A DNA stretch of 64,000 bases from CAWCJL01 sp963795775 (GCA_963795775.1 CAWCJL010000008.1:616775-680774), one strand, 5' to 3'. Positions 7,525 through 17,649 are shown, counted from the stretch's first letter. The notes: generated from the letters alone by a model not told the origin. Translations and numbers: made by a program.

Positions 7525-10086
7525 ATGAAACGGACGACCTTTCGCCGTGTGTGTAGCAGTGTAGGGCATGTTGCAATGTTTTTTGTGTTCGGCATGATGG
7601 CACATGCGCAGGACTGGCTGAAGCCGGTCCCGGCGTTTCCGGTCGAGCAGCGCGGACTCGTCATCCGCCAGCACACCGAGGCCGAGAAGCCGTTCACCGT
7701 CGCAGGGGAGTGCGGCGCTATTCTGGGCCAGCAAAATGGCGAGTTCGAAGCGTGGATCTTCCCGGTCAAGCTGCTCAGCCATCTTTCCATTGAGGCTCGC
7801 GTCGAGGGCTACGACGTGCCCATCGATGTGAACGCACACGCAGCGGAGATCGAGGTCCATCCCGATCACACCACCATCACCTATGCCCACATTGCCTTCA
7901 CGCTGCGGCAGACAATGTTTGCCACGCAGTGCGAAGCCCCGTCGCCTGGCCGCAGCGACACGGGCGTGATGGCCATTTTCCAGATCGAATCCTCGCGGCC
8001 CATGACGCTGACCTTCTCCTTTACGCCGGAGGTCAAGCCGATGTGGCCCGCGCCGCAATTCGGCAACGTGAGCCCCGAGTGGGTGTCCGCAACGAGCGGC
8101 GCTGCCGCGAACGCAACCGGGCCGGGCTGGTACATGCTGCATCTGGACGTGCCGAACCTGGCCGCCGCCATCGCCATGCCAGGCACGGAGCCCGGGATTC
8201 TCGCTCCCTACCAGGAGCGCCCGAAGACCTTTCCGCTGCAGCTTGTTTTGCGTTACGACCCGAAGCGTGACGCCGGCCGCGTCTATCCGCTGCTGCTTGC
8301 CGCCGGGCGCACGAAGGAATCCGCCACAGAGAAGAGCCTTGGCGCAGCGCTCGAGCAACAGCAGGCGCAGATCGCGACCCTGTATCGCCAGACCGCCGAT
8401 TACTACGCAAAATTCTTCGACACGCGCATGACCGCGGAAACGCCGGACGCCGCCTTCAACGCAGACTTCCGCTGGGCGCAGATTGCCATCGATCAGCTTC
8501 GGGTGCGCCACGGACAGGAGACTGGCCTGGTGGCCGGCTTCTACTCCTCCGGCGACTCGGCGCGTCCCGGCTTCGGCTGGTTTTTCGGACGCGATTCGCT
8601 CTACACCATCTATGGCATAAACAGCTATGGCGACTTCGCACTCACTCGCACCGAGCTCGCCTTCCTCATCGCGCGCCAACGCGCCGACGGCAAAATGCCG
8701 CACGAGTATTCGCAAACCGCCGACGAAGTAGACTGGGCGTCCTTCCCTTATGAGTACGCCGCTGCAGATGCCACACCGCTGTTCCTGATGGCCATGGAAG
8801 ACTACGTGAACGCCAGCGGCGATACCGACTTTCTGCGCACCCACTGGGACGCGGTCGAAAAGGCGTGGACCTTTGAACGCACGCACGACTCCGATGGGGA
8901 CGGCATCTACGACAACTCGCAGGGCACCGGCTGGGTAGAAAGCTGGCCGCCCGGCATGCCGCACCAGGAGATCTATCTCGCGGCGCTCGATCAGCAGGCA
9001 AGCGGCGCGATGGCCCGACTGAGCGCGATGCTGAACAAGACCGATCTCTCCACGCAGGCCAGCGCCCGCGCCGCCGCCGTGGCCGCGAAGCTCGAGCAGG
9101 AGTATGCGCGGCCCAATGGCATGTACGCCTTCAGCTTCAACGGCGCCAAGGGGCTGGACACCACCGCAACCATTTATCCCGCCGTGGCCTGGTGGGATGG
9201 CCACTACGCCCTGCCGCAGCCCGATGCCATGTTCACCCGCTGGGATTCGGCCGAGTTTTCGACCGACTGGGGCCTGCGAGACCTGGGCAATCACGAAGCT
9301 CTGTATGACCCCATCAGCTATCACCAGGGTTCGGTGTGGCCGCTCTTCACCGGTTGGGCGGCCATCGCGGAGTACCGCACCGGGCGCACGCTCAGCGGCT
9401 ACGCGCATACCATGCAGACCGCCAACCTGACCACAGAACAGGATCTTGGCGCTGTTACAGAACTGCTCAGCGGCGACTACTTCGTTCCCTTTGGCCGCAG
9501 CACCTCGCACCAGCTCTGGTCCTCTGCCATGGTGCTCATCCCCGCGGTGCGCGGGCTGTTTGGCCTCAGCTTTGACGCCGCGCACGGCGCAATCTCCGTC
9601 GATCCGCACCTGCCCGCACAATGGGACCGCGCCGCGCTCCACAACGTGCGCATCGGAGCAGCGAGCGTCGACCTCGACTACCAGCGCGCCAGCGGCTTCA
9701 TGGTCGTGCGCCTCATGCCGAAAAGCGGCGCCAGTCTGAAGCTGACCAGCCGCGACCCCGCGGCGCACATCACTGCCGACGGGCATGAACTCCGACTGCC
9801 GCTCCCTCCTGTCGAGGTGGGCCTCGACGAAGGCGCGGACAACGCGCTCCCCTTACCTGGCGCCAGCACTGCGCAAATGAAGGTGTTGCAGCAGCAAACC
9901 ACCGCACACAGCCTCACCCTGCTGCTTGCGGCGCAGGGTGGCAGCACGCACACTCTTCCGCTGCGCATCAATGATCCGAAGACACAGGCAACAGCAGAGG
10001 GCGGCGATATCGGCGCTCACACTATCCAGGTCCATTTTCCGGAGGGCAGCGGCTACCAGAAGCAAACTGTGACTCTTCGCTGGTGA
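7525..10086 (+). CDS. Secreted six-hairpin glycosidase, amylo-alpha-1,6-glucosidase/GH63-like
   Basis: A long exported glycosidase of the (alpha/alpha)6-barrel type. The N-terminus has a basic stretch (KRTTFRR), a hydrophobic core and an AHA-Q signal cleavage site. The barrel region contains FFGRDSLYTIYG, WVESWPPGMPHQEIYLAAL and YHQGSVWPLFTGW, typical of debranching-enzyme C-terminal and GH63-like domains. Candidate acid residues are the Asp of GRDSLY and the Glu of WVESW. A beta-sandwich-like C-terminal tail follows. The exact GH family and substrate are uncertain; alpha-glucan or a plant/fungal oligosaccharide is likely. Confidence 0.78.
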   Translation: MKRTTFRRVCSSVGHVAMFFVFGMMAHAQDWLKPVPAFPVEQRGLVIRQHTEAEKPFTVAGECGAILGQQNGEFEAWIFPVKLLSHLSIEARVEGYDVPIDVNAHAAEIEVHPDHTTITYAHIAFTLRQTMFATQCEAPSPGRSDTGVMAIFQIESSRPMTLTFSFTPEVKPMWPAPQFGNVSPEWVSATSGAAANATGPGWYMLHLDVPNLAAAIAMPGTEPGILAPYQERPKTFPLQLVLRYDPKRDAGRVYPLLLAAGRTKESATEKSLGAALEQQQAQIATLYRQTADYYAKFFDTRMTAETPDAAFNADFRWAQIAIDQLRVRHGQETGLVAGFYSSGDSARPGFGWFFGRDSLYTIYGINSYGDFALTRTELAFLIARQRADGKMPHEYSQTADEVDWASFPYEYAAADATPLFLMAMEDYVNASGDTDFLRTHWDAVEKAWTFERTHDSDGDGIYDNSQGTGWVESWPPGMPHQEIYLAALDQQASGAMARLSAMLNKTDLSTQASARAAAVAAKLEQEYARPNGMYAFSFNGAKGLDTTATIYPAVAWWDGHYALPQPDAMFTRWDSAEFSTDWGLRDLGNHEALYDPISYHQGSVWPLFTGWAAIAEYRTGRTLSGYAHTMQTANLTTEQDLGAVTELLSGDYFVPFGRSTSHQLWSSAMVLIPAVRGLFGLSFDAAHGAISVDPHLPAQWDRAALHNVRIGAASVDLDYQRASGFMVVRLMPKSGASLKLTSRDPAAHITADGHELRLPLPPVEVGLDEGADNALPLPGASTAQMKVLQQQTTAHSLTLLLAAQGGSTHTLPLRINDPKTQATAEGGDIGAHTIQVHFPEGSGYQKQTVTLRW

Positions 10087-10279
10087 TCTCGCGGGGCACA
10101 GCGCGCCGGTAAACACGAACAGCCCGCGTACGCCGCAAGTTGGCGGGCGGGGCTGCCGATTGCTATACTGTGCCAGTTGTTGCTGAGGCCGTTCCCGCTC
10201 TTCCGAGCCATGCGCGCGGACTTCGAGCCACCAGGAAAGTGTCCGGCAACACCAGCGCACACCCACCCGTGCACAAGCT

Positions 10280-10354
10280 GGCCAGATAGCTCAGTGGTAG
10301 AGCGCGGCCCTGAAAAGGCCGGCGTCGGCGGTTCGATCCCGTCTCTGGCCACCA
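10280..10354 (+). tRNA. tRNA-Phe (GAA)
   Basis: The acceptor arms GGCCAGA and TCTGGCC pair, the D-arm reads GCTCAGTGGTAGAGC, the anticodon loop is CTGAAAA with anticodon GAA, and the T-loop is GTTCGATCC. The discriminator base is A and CCA is encoded at 10352-10354. No integrase or direct repeat is seen beside it. Confidence 0.96.
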
Positions 10355-10519
10355 CTTCCAAGTTAGCGACTTACCCATTCAAAAAGACAACTGTACACTC
10401 TTAACTTCGGCACGCACTCGATCATAGGAGCGGGCGGAACGTCACGGTCGCATTGCGAGGACTATGAGACGCAGTGAAGGAATCGTTGTCGTGAACTTGA
10501 TGTAAGTGGAGGCCATCAA

Positions 10520-12994
10520 ATGGATTATGCGGCATCAATTCACGTCAAATTACGTCGCGGCCTCTGCTATGCGTTACTAGCGTGTTTGTCGAGCGCTCTC
10601 ATCGCTTTTGCATCCACGCCAGGCAATTCGCCTCTCAACCCTGAATTGGTCGCAGCTCGTTGGACGGCCAATTGGATTACGAGCCCGGCAGTGCCTGCGA
10701 GGTCTCCAGGAGTCTTTTACTTTCGTAGGGAAATTGCGCTTTCCAGCATCCCTGCGCATTATTGGGTCCACGTGAGCGCTGACAATCGATTTCTGCTTCA
10801 CGTGAATGGAAAGTACGCAGCCGAAGGCCCGGCGCGCGGCGACCTGCTTCATTGGCGCTTCGAGACTGTTGATCTCGCACCCTATTTGCACACCGGAAAC
10901 AATGTACTTGCTGCAACCGTGTGGAACTTCGCCGAGCTTGCGCCTGTCGCACAGATGAGCGATCGCACGGGATTTCTGATGCAGGGAGATACGCAGGCAG
11001 AAAGAGCGGCAGACACCGGGAAAGGGTGGCATGTGCGGCAGGAACCTGGACGCGCTGCCCTTGGCCATGACGACGTGCGAGGTTACTACGCCGCGGGCCC
11101 TGCCGAAATGATAGATGGCCGCATCCTCGAATGGGGGTGGGACCAACCAGGCGTAGATTCCTCGGACTGGCAAGAACCTCTACTGTTGGGGCCTGCGGCA
11201 ACACGGGAAGCCCAGGATGCGCCGACTCACTGGGAGCTCGTTGAGGATTTATTGCCTCCGATGGAGCGTCGGCTTGTAGATGCCGGTTCCCCGGTCCGCG
11301 TAGACGGACTTCCATCGATGCCGACCTTCCCGTTGGAACCACTGGAAATTCCGGCGAACTCGCACGTCACTTTGCTTCTCGATCATCGCACGCTGCAGAC
11401 TGCCTATCCGGAACTGACGGTCAGTAGCGGCCGAGGCTCTGAAATCCGGTTAACGTATTCGGAGGCACTGTATGACGCTCAAGGGAATAAGGGCAATCGC
11501 AATCTCGTAGCGGGCCGGCACATAGAGGGCATAACGGACGTTTTCGTCGCAGGCGGAGGCGATGCGCACGCATTCCAGCCGCTGTGGTGGCGTACCTGGC
11601 GCTATCTGCAAATCGAGATCACCACGAAGTCGGAGCCGCTGAGACTGGATTCGCTACGGGCCTGGTTCTCCGCTTACCCATTCGATGCCAAAGCAAAAAT
11701 CACGGGCGACATCCGTGAGTTAGATCGGATCTGGGAGACGGGTTGGCGCACCGCTCGTCTCGACGCTCACGAGACGTACATGGACGCACCTTATTGGGAA
11801 CAACTGCAATATGTCGGTGATACCCGGATCCAGGCCCTGATTTCCTATGTCGTGACGGGTGACCCACGCCTCGCTCGCCAGGCAATAACAAACATCGATA
11901 ATTCCCGTACTCCGGAAGGCATCACCGAAAGCCGCTATCCCTCTAGCCTGCCACAGTTCATACCACCATTCTCGCTTCTGTGGGTGAACATGCTCCACGA
12001 TTACTGGATGTATGTCGATGATCTTCCACTTGTGAAGGAGACCCTTCCTCACACCCGTACCGTGGTCGACTGGTATGCAGCTCATCTTCGCCCGGATGGT
12101 CTGCTCGGCAACATGAAATGGTGGGAATTTGCCGACTGGACGGCCAATTATAAGGATGGCATTCCTCCGCAGGACGTGGACGGTGGATCGACTTTTCTCA
12201 CCCTGCAATTCATAGAAGCGTTGCAGGCTGCCTCAGAAATGGAAGCGGAATTTGGCAGCAAAGAGAGAGTGGAACAATATCTCGCGATTGTCAGGAAAGC
12301 AACCAGCGCACTCAATCGTAAGAGCTGGGACCCAGAGCACGGGCTCTACGCCGATACTCCAATGAAGAGCTCATGGAGTGGGGAGGCGAACGTTCTTGCG
12401 GTGTTGCTCGATGTTGCACCGCAGGAGCGCCGGAAGCAAATCATTGAGAAAGTCCTGGCGGCGGACGGGAAAGAGAGTACGTCGACCGCAGGAAGCACAG
12501 TTCCTTCTCTGTCTCCATTGAGTTATTACTTCCGCTTCTACCTCTTCCGCGCTCTTGACCATGCTGGTCTCGGTGACCTCTATCTGCAACAGTTGGGTCC
12601 TTGGTACAACATGCTGGATCTGGGACTGAGCACATGGGCGGAGACACCGGAACCCACTCGTTCTGATTGCCATGCCTGGAGCGCGAGCCCGAATTATGAT
12701 CTGCTGACAGTTGTTGCGGGCATACGGCCGGCTGCGCCAGGGTTCAGAAGAGTTCGGATAACTCCACATCTGAAAGGTTTGCATCATCTGGAAGTGGCCA
12801 TGCCCGTCCCTGCCGGAGAAGTACGGGCCGCATATCGTGCGGATGGCAATCGCTGGGCCGCAACGGTAACACTACCTCCAGGCCTGTACGGGGAGCTTCT
12901 GTGGAAACACCAAGCATGGCCACTGCACCCCGGGCAGCAGACACTTCTTCTCAACTCGATTCAACGGACGGCACTGGGAAGACCCGCGCACTGA
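10520..12994 (+). CDS. Secreted GH78-type alpha-L-rhamnosidase-like protein
   Basis: The N-terminus has a signal peptide (hydrophobic core CYALLACLSSALIAFAS). A carbohydrate-binding, rhamnosidase-N-like beta domain follows (WTANWITSP, FYFRREIAL, VNGKYAAEGPARGD). The six-hairpin catalytic barrel contains ETGWRTARLDAHETYMDAPY, WEQLQYVGDTRIQ and WWEFADWT, which carry the acidic residues expected in GH78. The C-terminal beta domain ends with the usual GF-RVRI-PHL pattern. Base composition and codon use are visibly less GC-rich than the neighbours, suggesting acquisition. The exact sugar specificity is not deducible. Confidence 0.85.
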   Translation: MDYAASIHVKLRRGLCYALLACLSSALIAFASTPGNSPLNPELVAARWTANWITSPAVPARSPGVFYFRREIALSSIPAHYWVHVSADNRFLLHVNGKYAAEGPARGDLLHWRFETVDLAPYLHTGNNVLAATVWNFAELAPVAQMSDRTGFLMQGDTQAERAADTGKGWHVRQEPGRAALGHDDVRGYYAAGPAEMIDGRILEWGWDQPGVDSSDWQEPLLLGPAATREAQDAPTHWELVEDLLPPMERRLVDAGSPVRVDGLPSMPTFPLEPLEIPANSHVTLLLDHRTLQTAYPELTVSSGRGSEIRLTYSEALYDAQGNKGNRNLVAGRHIEGITDVFVAGGGDAHAFQPLWWRTWRYLQIEITTKSEPLRLDSLRAWFSAYPFDAKAKITGDIRELDRIWETGWRTARLDAHETYMDAPYWEQLQYVGDTRIQALISYVVTGDPRLARQAITNIDNSRTPEGITESRYPSSLPQFIPPFSLLWVNMLHDYWMYVDDLPLVKETLPHTRTVVDWYAAHLRPDGLLGNMKWWEFADWTANYKDGIPPQDVDGGSTFLTLQFIEALQAASEMEAEFGSKERVEQYLAIVRKATSALNRKSWDPEHGLYADTPMKSSWSGEANVLAVLLDVAPQERRKQIIEKVLAADGKESTSTAGSTVPSLSPLSYYFRFYLFRALDHAGLGDLYLQQLGPWYNMLDLGLSTWAETPEPTRSDCHAWSASPNYDLLTVVAGIRPAAPGFRRVRITPHLKGLHHLEVAMPVPAGEVRAAYRADGNRWAATVTLPPGLYGELLWKHQAWPLHPGQQTLLLNSIQRTALGRPAH

Positions 12995-13017
12995 TCGCCG
13001 CTTCCAACTGCGCTCTC

Positions 13018-14109
13018 TTATCGCGCACTCGCTCGCGTTGCCCACGCTAAGCCGTCCGGCTCGCCGCCCACGTCGATATGGCCTTTCACCTCGAAGGTCT
13101 TCAGGTCCAGCACCGCGATGTAATTATCCGGCGTGCAGGCGATGAAGGCGCGGGTTCCATCGGGGTCCATCAGAATGCCCGCAGCTCCGTGGCCGACATG
13201 CACCCGCTTGAATTCCTTGCGGGAGGCTGCGTCGTAGATCACGAGGTCGCCATCACCCAGGCTGGAAATCAGAACGAGCTTTCCATCCGGAGTGAACTTC
13301 AGCCGGTTTGCCCCAAAGGTCTTTGGGTCCAGCGTGGCCGCGACCTTTCGCGTCGCGAGGTCGACGATGGAAAGGGTGCCGTCCTGCGCGTTCGCAGTCC
13401 AGAGTTCGCGTCCGTTGGGCGAGACGTCAAAGCCCTCGTCGCCCTTGCCTACCGGAATCACAGTTTCGTTCCAATCCATCCGCGGTGCATTCCCTCCTGG
13501 CGGCGGAGGAGGAGGCGGGCCTTGTGATGGCCGCATTCCGGGAGGTGGCGCGATGGGCGGAAGCGCGACCTTCTCTAGAATGCTAACGGTCGCGGAGCTG
13601 ACGTTGGTGGTATAGATTTGCTTCTCGTCCCGGGTGACATACAACATGTGCGTGCGGTTCTGGCCGGTGCCCATGATCCAATCAATCTTCCCGGATGCCG
13701 GATCATAGCGCGCGACGGCTTTGGCGCCTTCGGCTGTGAACCAGACCTTTCCGCCCACAAACGCGAGACCGTGTGGGCCATTCAAGGCTCCGGTATCTAT
13801 GGCGGTCAGTGCCTTGTGCCCGACCAGGTCAATGACAGAAAGCGCATGGTAGCGCCCGCCGCCGTAGATAGAGACATACGCTGTCTTCCCATCGGAAGAC
13901 GCAATGACCTCGTGGGGATCCGGACCGACGGGAGCACGCCCGATGACCTTCAGCGTATGCGGATCCACGATGGCGAGCGAATGATCGCGTTTGGAAAGTG
14001 CGAGCAGAAATCCAGGCGAGGTGGACTGCGCGCCGGCTCCGATTGCCGGGCACAGGGCAGCCCCGAGCGTGGTAGCGACGAAAAGCAATCGGCACATTGC
14101 GGTTCGCAT
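13018..14109 (-). CDS. Secreted YVTN-family beta-propeller protein
   Basis: A signal peptide (LLFVATTLGAALCPAIGAGA) precedes repeated 40-residue propeller blades. Typical signatures are VIDPHTLKVIGRAPVGPDPHE, SVIDLVGHKAL, YTTNVSSATVSIL, GFDVSPNGRELW and AVLDLKTFEVKGHIDVGGEPDG. A proline-rich loop near residue 185 contains a run of seven Pro followed by GG. Such proteins act as periplasmic or surface binding scaffolds and no enzymatic site is evident. The start is fixed by GGAGGAA placed six bases before the ATG. It converges with the GH78 gene. Confidence 0.85.
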   Translation of the reverse strand: MRTAMCRLLFVATTLGAALCPAIGAGAQSTSPGFLLALSKRDHSLAIVDPHTLKVIGRAPVGPDPHEVIASSDGKTAYVSIYGGGRYHALSVIDLVGHKALTAIDTGALNGPHGLAFVGGKVWFTAEGAKAVARYDPASGKIDWIMGTGQNRTHMLYVTRDEKQIYTTNVSSATVSILEKVALPPIAPPPGMRPSQGPPPPPPPGGNAPRMDWNETVIPVGKGDEGFDVSPNGRELWTANAQDGTLSIVDLATRKVAATLDPKTFGANRLKFTPDGKLVLISSLGDGDLVIYDAASRKEFKRVHVGHGAAGILMDPDGTRAFIACTPDNYIAVLDLKTFEVKGHIDVGGEPDGLAWATRASAR

Positions 14110-14250
14110 GCAGTTCCTCCTTGCGGCTTCCGTGCAGACTGGCGGTAATCACAACGCAGATCCAAGGCCGATGTGAGCCGGCTCGCACCTACTCTACTAC
14201 CGAGAACCGATCGTGCAGTGTGGCCGTCCGGCCGATAACTGCGGGTCGCG
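14110..14250. other. Non-coding stretch upstream of the YVTN gene
   Basis: Together with the remnant next to it, this makes up the roughly 400-base gap between the YVTN gene and the signalling genes. It should hold the YVTN promoter, but I see no convincing -35/-10 pair or hairpin. Confidence 0.4.
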
Positions 14251-14343
14251 TCAAAGCCGCAGGAGGGCAAAGGTCAGGTCATCCTGCAGGCCGGCTCTGG
14301 AAACGAAGGATGCGAGTGAACGGAAGATGCTCTCGCGGAGTTG
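14251..14343 (-). pseudogene. C-terminal remnant of a PP2C/SpoIIE-type phosphatase
   Basis: The last ~30 residues of a short open frame (RESIFRSLASFVSRAG then QDDLTFALLRL) match the usual end of SpoIIE/RsbU-type serine phosphatases, where a DD-T-hydrophobic motif closes the metal site. Nothing upstream in the frame looks like the rest of the domain. I infer a relic of a deleted signalling gene. The short length limits certainty. Confidence 0.4.
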
Positions 14344-14506
14344 CGCCGGGCGTTTGATCCGCATGGCGCTGCAGCAGTGCCGATAGCCACCAGGCCATCG
14401 AAATACATCACCAGGGAGATCGCCTGGGGCAACCTCTAGTGTGGTCGCCTGGTACAGCATGGTTGGTGCGCGGTCGAGGCACACGGCGGCGCACTGCGAT
14501 TCCGCA

Positions 14507-15004
14507 TCAGGCTTGCGGCATGTCCAAGCGTTGCTTCAGGTTCCCGGCGAGTTCGACCACAAGCCTCAGTTTGTCCGCAAGGTTCGCGGGCACCGCCGGT
14601 TCGGCCAGCGCTAGTTGCGATTGCAGCAGCAGGCCCGTTACGGTCGATTTCAGCTCGCGCTCGATGCTCGTCGTCGCCGCTCGCATCGATAACGCCTGTT
14701 CCTGTTCACGGCGGGAAAGCGCTGCCCGAATATCTCTGGCCAGGCGCGAGCTGCCGGTGATCGCGAAATTGACCTGCAACGGAATAGCCAACCCCATGCT
14801 TCTCCACAACAGGTCTGCGTAGCGGGAATCGGATTCGGCGACGGATTCATCCACCACGACGACGGAATATTCGCGCCCACGCAACGACGCCAGTGCCCCC
14901 TGCAGGTCCTTTGCGACCTCCACGGAATACCCGAGCTGGCGTCCAAGGGTTGCGGCACAGTTTTCCGCTCCCTCCAGCGCCGTGATCATGAGGACGCTTT
15001 CCAT
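14507..15004 (-). CDS. Degenerate receiver-like (pseudo-receiver) protein
   Basis: A small protein with a CheY-like beginning (ESVLMITALEG, then LGYSVEVAKDLQGALASL and YSVVVVDES). The Asp at the phosphorylation-strand position remains, but the N-terminal acidic pair and the conserved Lys region are not recognisable. The C-terminal half is helical (IERELKSTVTGLLLQ). It precedes the sigma-54-type regulator in its own orientation at a distance of about 150 bases, suggesting a partner role in the same pathway. The start at 15004 has AGGTAGGA directly before ATG; a longer start at 15040 lacks one. Confidence 0.55.
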   Translation of the reverse strand: MESVLMITALEGAENCAATLGRQLGYSVEVAKDLQGALASLRGREYSVVVVDESVAESDSRYADLLWRSMGLAIPLQVNFAITGSSRLARDIRAALSRREQEQALSMRAATTSIERELKSTVTGLLLQSQLALAEPAVPANLADKLRLVVELAGNLKQRLDMPQA

Positions 15005-15154
15005 TCCTACCTGGCCCTTTCTGCTATTCTGCCGCGACATTCACGGAGATTACTGCCCGGCACGCCTTCCATATTGCTCAGCTAACCGCACACACTGTCC
15101 GGATTTTCGAACTACTTATGGAAGGCAGTGTACGGTGCCCCAAGCGTCTGCTGC

Positions 15155-16631
15155 CTAACTCTCGAGTGCCAACGTGTCGCCCATGCCGTACTCTTTGAGC
15201 TTTCGGTAAAGCGTGGTTTTCCCGATTCCCAGCAACCGCGCCGCCAGCAGCTTGTCGCCTTTGAGCTGCTGGATGGTAGTGAGAATGGCTTGCTTTTCGA
15301 GTTCCGCCAGTGGCGTGACTGTGGGCTCCGGCTTCGGCTTGCTCACCTCCACCGGGGGCGCTGCAACGACGGCGGCTGCCCGTTTCGCTTCCAGTCGATG
15401 ATTCTGTAACTGGACGGGAAGATCCCCCAGGTGCAGCACCGGCCCGGAGGAAAGCGCGCACGCACGGTCGATTGCGTCTTCCAGTTCGCGGACGTTGCCG
15501 GGCCAGTCGTATTCCATCATGGTGCGCAACGCATCGTCGCTCAGGGTAAAGCTGCCCACCGCTTTCCCGTCCCATGCGGTCCAGGAAGTGCGCGGCGAGC
15601 AGCGGGATGTCCGTACGCCGTTCCCGCAGCGGTGGAATGCGCAGGTTCACCACGTTCAGCCGGTAATACAGATCCTTGCGGAAGCTCCCCTTGGAAACCA
15701 TTGCACCCAGGTCCCGATTGGTCGCCGCCAGGATACGCGCCCGGACGGGCACACGGTGGGTGGCCCCCACCGGCCTGACTTCTTTCTCCTGCAGAACGCG
15801 CAACAACTTGGCCTGCAGATCGAGTGGGATTTCGCCGATCTCATCGAGAAAAACCGTTCCGTCCTCGGCTGCTGCCAGCAGCCCGGCAGAATCCCGGTTC
15901 GCGCCAGGAAAGGCGCCCTGCACATACCCAAACAGCTCGCTCTCGATCATCGCGGGCACAAACGAACCGCAATCGACCGGAATAAACGGCTTGCTCGCGC
16001 TGCTCCCGTTCGAGTGAATCGCCCGGCCTACCAGTTCCTTACCGGTGCCGTCTTCGCCAAGAATCAAGACGGGATGCGTGCTCTGCGCGACCTTGGCCAG
16101 GATGCGGTACAAGCGCTCCATCTCCGGGCTCCGCCCCACCAGGTTCCCCACCCCTTGCTGGCTGCGGAGGCGCTCGCGCAGGCTGCGGCTTGCACCATTA
16201 GCATGCCGTCGGTCCGCGGCCCGCTCCAGAATTGCGGAAAACTCTTCCAGCGCGAATGGCTTGGTCAGGTAATCCGTCGCCCCCGCGCGCATGGCTTCGA
16301 CCGCCGTCCCGATCGAACCCGACGCCGTCATCACGATAACCGACGTTTCCGGCTTGAGTGTCTTCACCTCTTCAAGCAGCGCCAGCCCCTCCCGATAGGG
16401 CGCCTGCAGGTCGATCACCAATATGTCACTGCCCTGGGTACGCATCAGCGACTGTGCTTCGCGTATGCTGGCCACGCTCTCGGGCACAAAACCCCGCTTG
16501 GCTCCTATTTCCGCGCATGCCGCACGGATTGCAGGGTCCCTGTCCACCACGAGTAAGTGGAGCTTTCCGCTCTCCACATCGATATGTGCGTCACTATGCA
16601 TAGGTGCGGGTAGCTCGGTGTATGTCTGCAT
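15155..16631 (-). CDS. NtrC-family sigma-54-type response regulator, frameshifted
   Basis: Domains in order: a receiver (phospho-acceptor Asp in ILVIDLQAP, Lys in DYLTKPF), an AAA+ ATPase (Walker A GEDGTGKE, Walker B TVFLDEIGEI) and a Fis-type HTH (LLAARLLGIGKTTLYRKLKE). The sigma-54 contact loop reads GAFPGA rather than GAFTGA. One extra base near 15554 shifts the frame after DRMGRESGG; the other frame resumes with SFTLSDDALRTMMEYDWPGNVRELEDAI. Without correction the product would lack its DNA-binding domain. The start MQTYTEL at 16631 is chosen over an upstream Met at 16709 because receiver homology begins soon after it. Confidence 0.82.
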
Positions 16632-16884
16632 TCTATGAAGTTCTCTTTTGGGAGTCAGCGACAAACTGAGATCCGCGCTAACTTTTGTAATAACACCAGT
16701 TGTAACCAAAAGTGCGTCGAAACAGCACTTCAGCTATACCGCACGCCTGCCTCCGTTTCCCTCTTCGGCCTACACTGGCTTTTTCGTGAGCACTTTCTTC
16801 GGCGTGCAGTTACCAAAGTCGCAAGCGCTCGCACCGTGATTCGCGATCACAACCCCCGCCCGACCGCTCCCATACAATGACCGC

Positions 16885-17649
16885 ATGTCTTCCACGCCCC
16901 CTCACTTACCCGCCGCTCCGGCCTCTTTTCGCCCCGGCAACCGCGCCGCTGACCAGCTCCGCACCGTCCGCCTCACTCCCGGCTTCGTCCCCACCGCGGA
17001 AGGCTCCGTCCTGATCGAGCTCGGATACACCCGCGTGCTCTGCAACGCTACGGTCGAAACCGGCGTCCCCGCGTGGCTGCGCAACTCCGGCCGCGGCTGG
17101 GTCACCGCCGAATACGGCATGCTGCCTCGCGCCACCCTCACCCGCACGCCGCGCGAATCCGAACGTGGCAAGGTCTCCGGCCGCACCCACGAAATCCAGC
17201 GCCTGATCGGCCGCTCGCTCCGCGCCGTCACCGACATGCACGCCCTAGGCGAGCGCACGGTCATCCTCGATTGCGACGTCCTCCAGGCCGACGGAGGTAC
17301 CCGCACCGCAGCCATCACTGGTGCCTGCGCCGCGCTCGCGCTCGCCCTGGGCCGCCTCACCGCTGCCGGCACCCTCAAGCAATCGCCCCTGCGCCAGCTC
17401 GTCGCCGCCACCTCGGTCGGCATCGTCGAAGGCGAGCTCCTGCTCGACCTCGCCTACGAAGAGGACTCTCAGGCCGACGTCGACGCCAACGTGGTCATGA
17501 CCGAAGACGGCGGCCTGGTCGAGGTCCAGGCCACGGCCGAGCGCCACCCCTTCCCCCGCGCCCGCATGCTCGAGATGCTCGATCTCGCCCAGGCCGGCAT
17601 CGCGCAGTTGCTCGCCACGCAGCGTGACCTCCTCGCTGCTTCCAAATAA
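16885..17649 (+). CDS. rph: Ribonuclease PH
   Basis: RNase PH is a phosphate-dependent 3'-5' exoribonuclease that trims tRNA precursors. It shows the family pattern QLRTVRLTPGF, GSVLIELGYTRVLCNATVE, GWVTAEYGMLPRAT, RTHEIQRLIGRSLRAVTD with the basic RNA/phosphate-binding residues, and LDCDVLQADGGTRTAAI. At 254 residues the length is typical. It is transcribed divergently from the response regulator across about 250 bases, which hold no other recognisable feature. Confidence 0.95.
   Translation: MSSTPPHLPAAPASFRPGNRAADQLRTVRLTPGFVPTAEGSVLIELGYTRVLCNATVETGVPAWLRNSGRGWVTAEYGMLPRATLTRTPRESERGKVSGRTHEIQRLIGRSLRAVTDMHALGERTVILDCDVLQADGGTRTAAITGACAALALALGRLTAAGTLKQSPLRQLVAATSVGIVEGELLLDLAYEEDSQADVDANVVMTEDGGLVEVQATAERHPFPRARMLEMLDLAQAGIAQLLATQRDLLAASK

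Noticed and set aside
7504..9786. Long minus-strand open frame antisense to the secreted glycosidase
   Set aside because: It mirrors a well-supported + gene in GC-rich DNA and its translation is low-complexity (Gly/Arg/His-rich) with no recognisable domain.
10280..12994. GH78 gene as a tRNA-Phe-integrated island
   Set aside because: Composition differs, but there is no integrase or duplicated tRNA end nearby.
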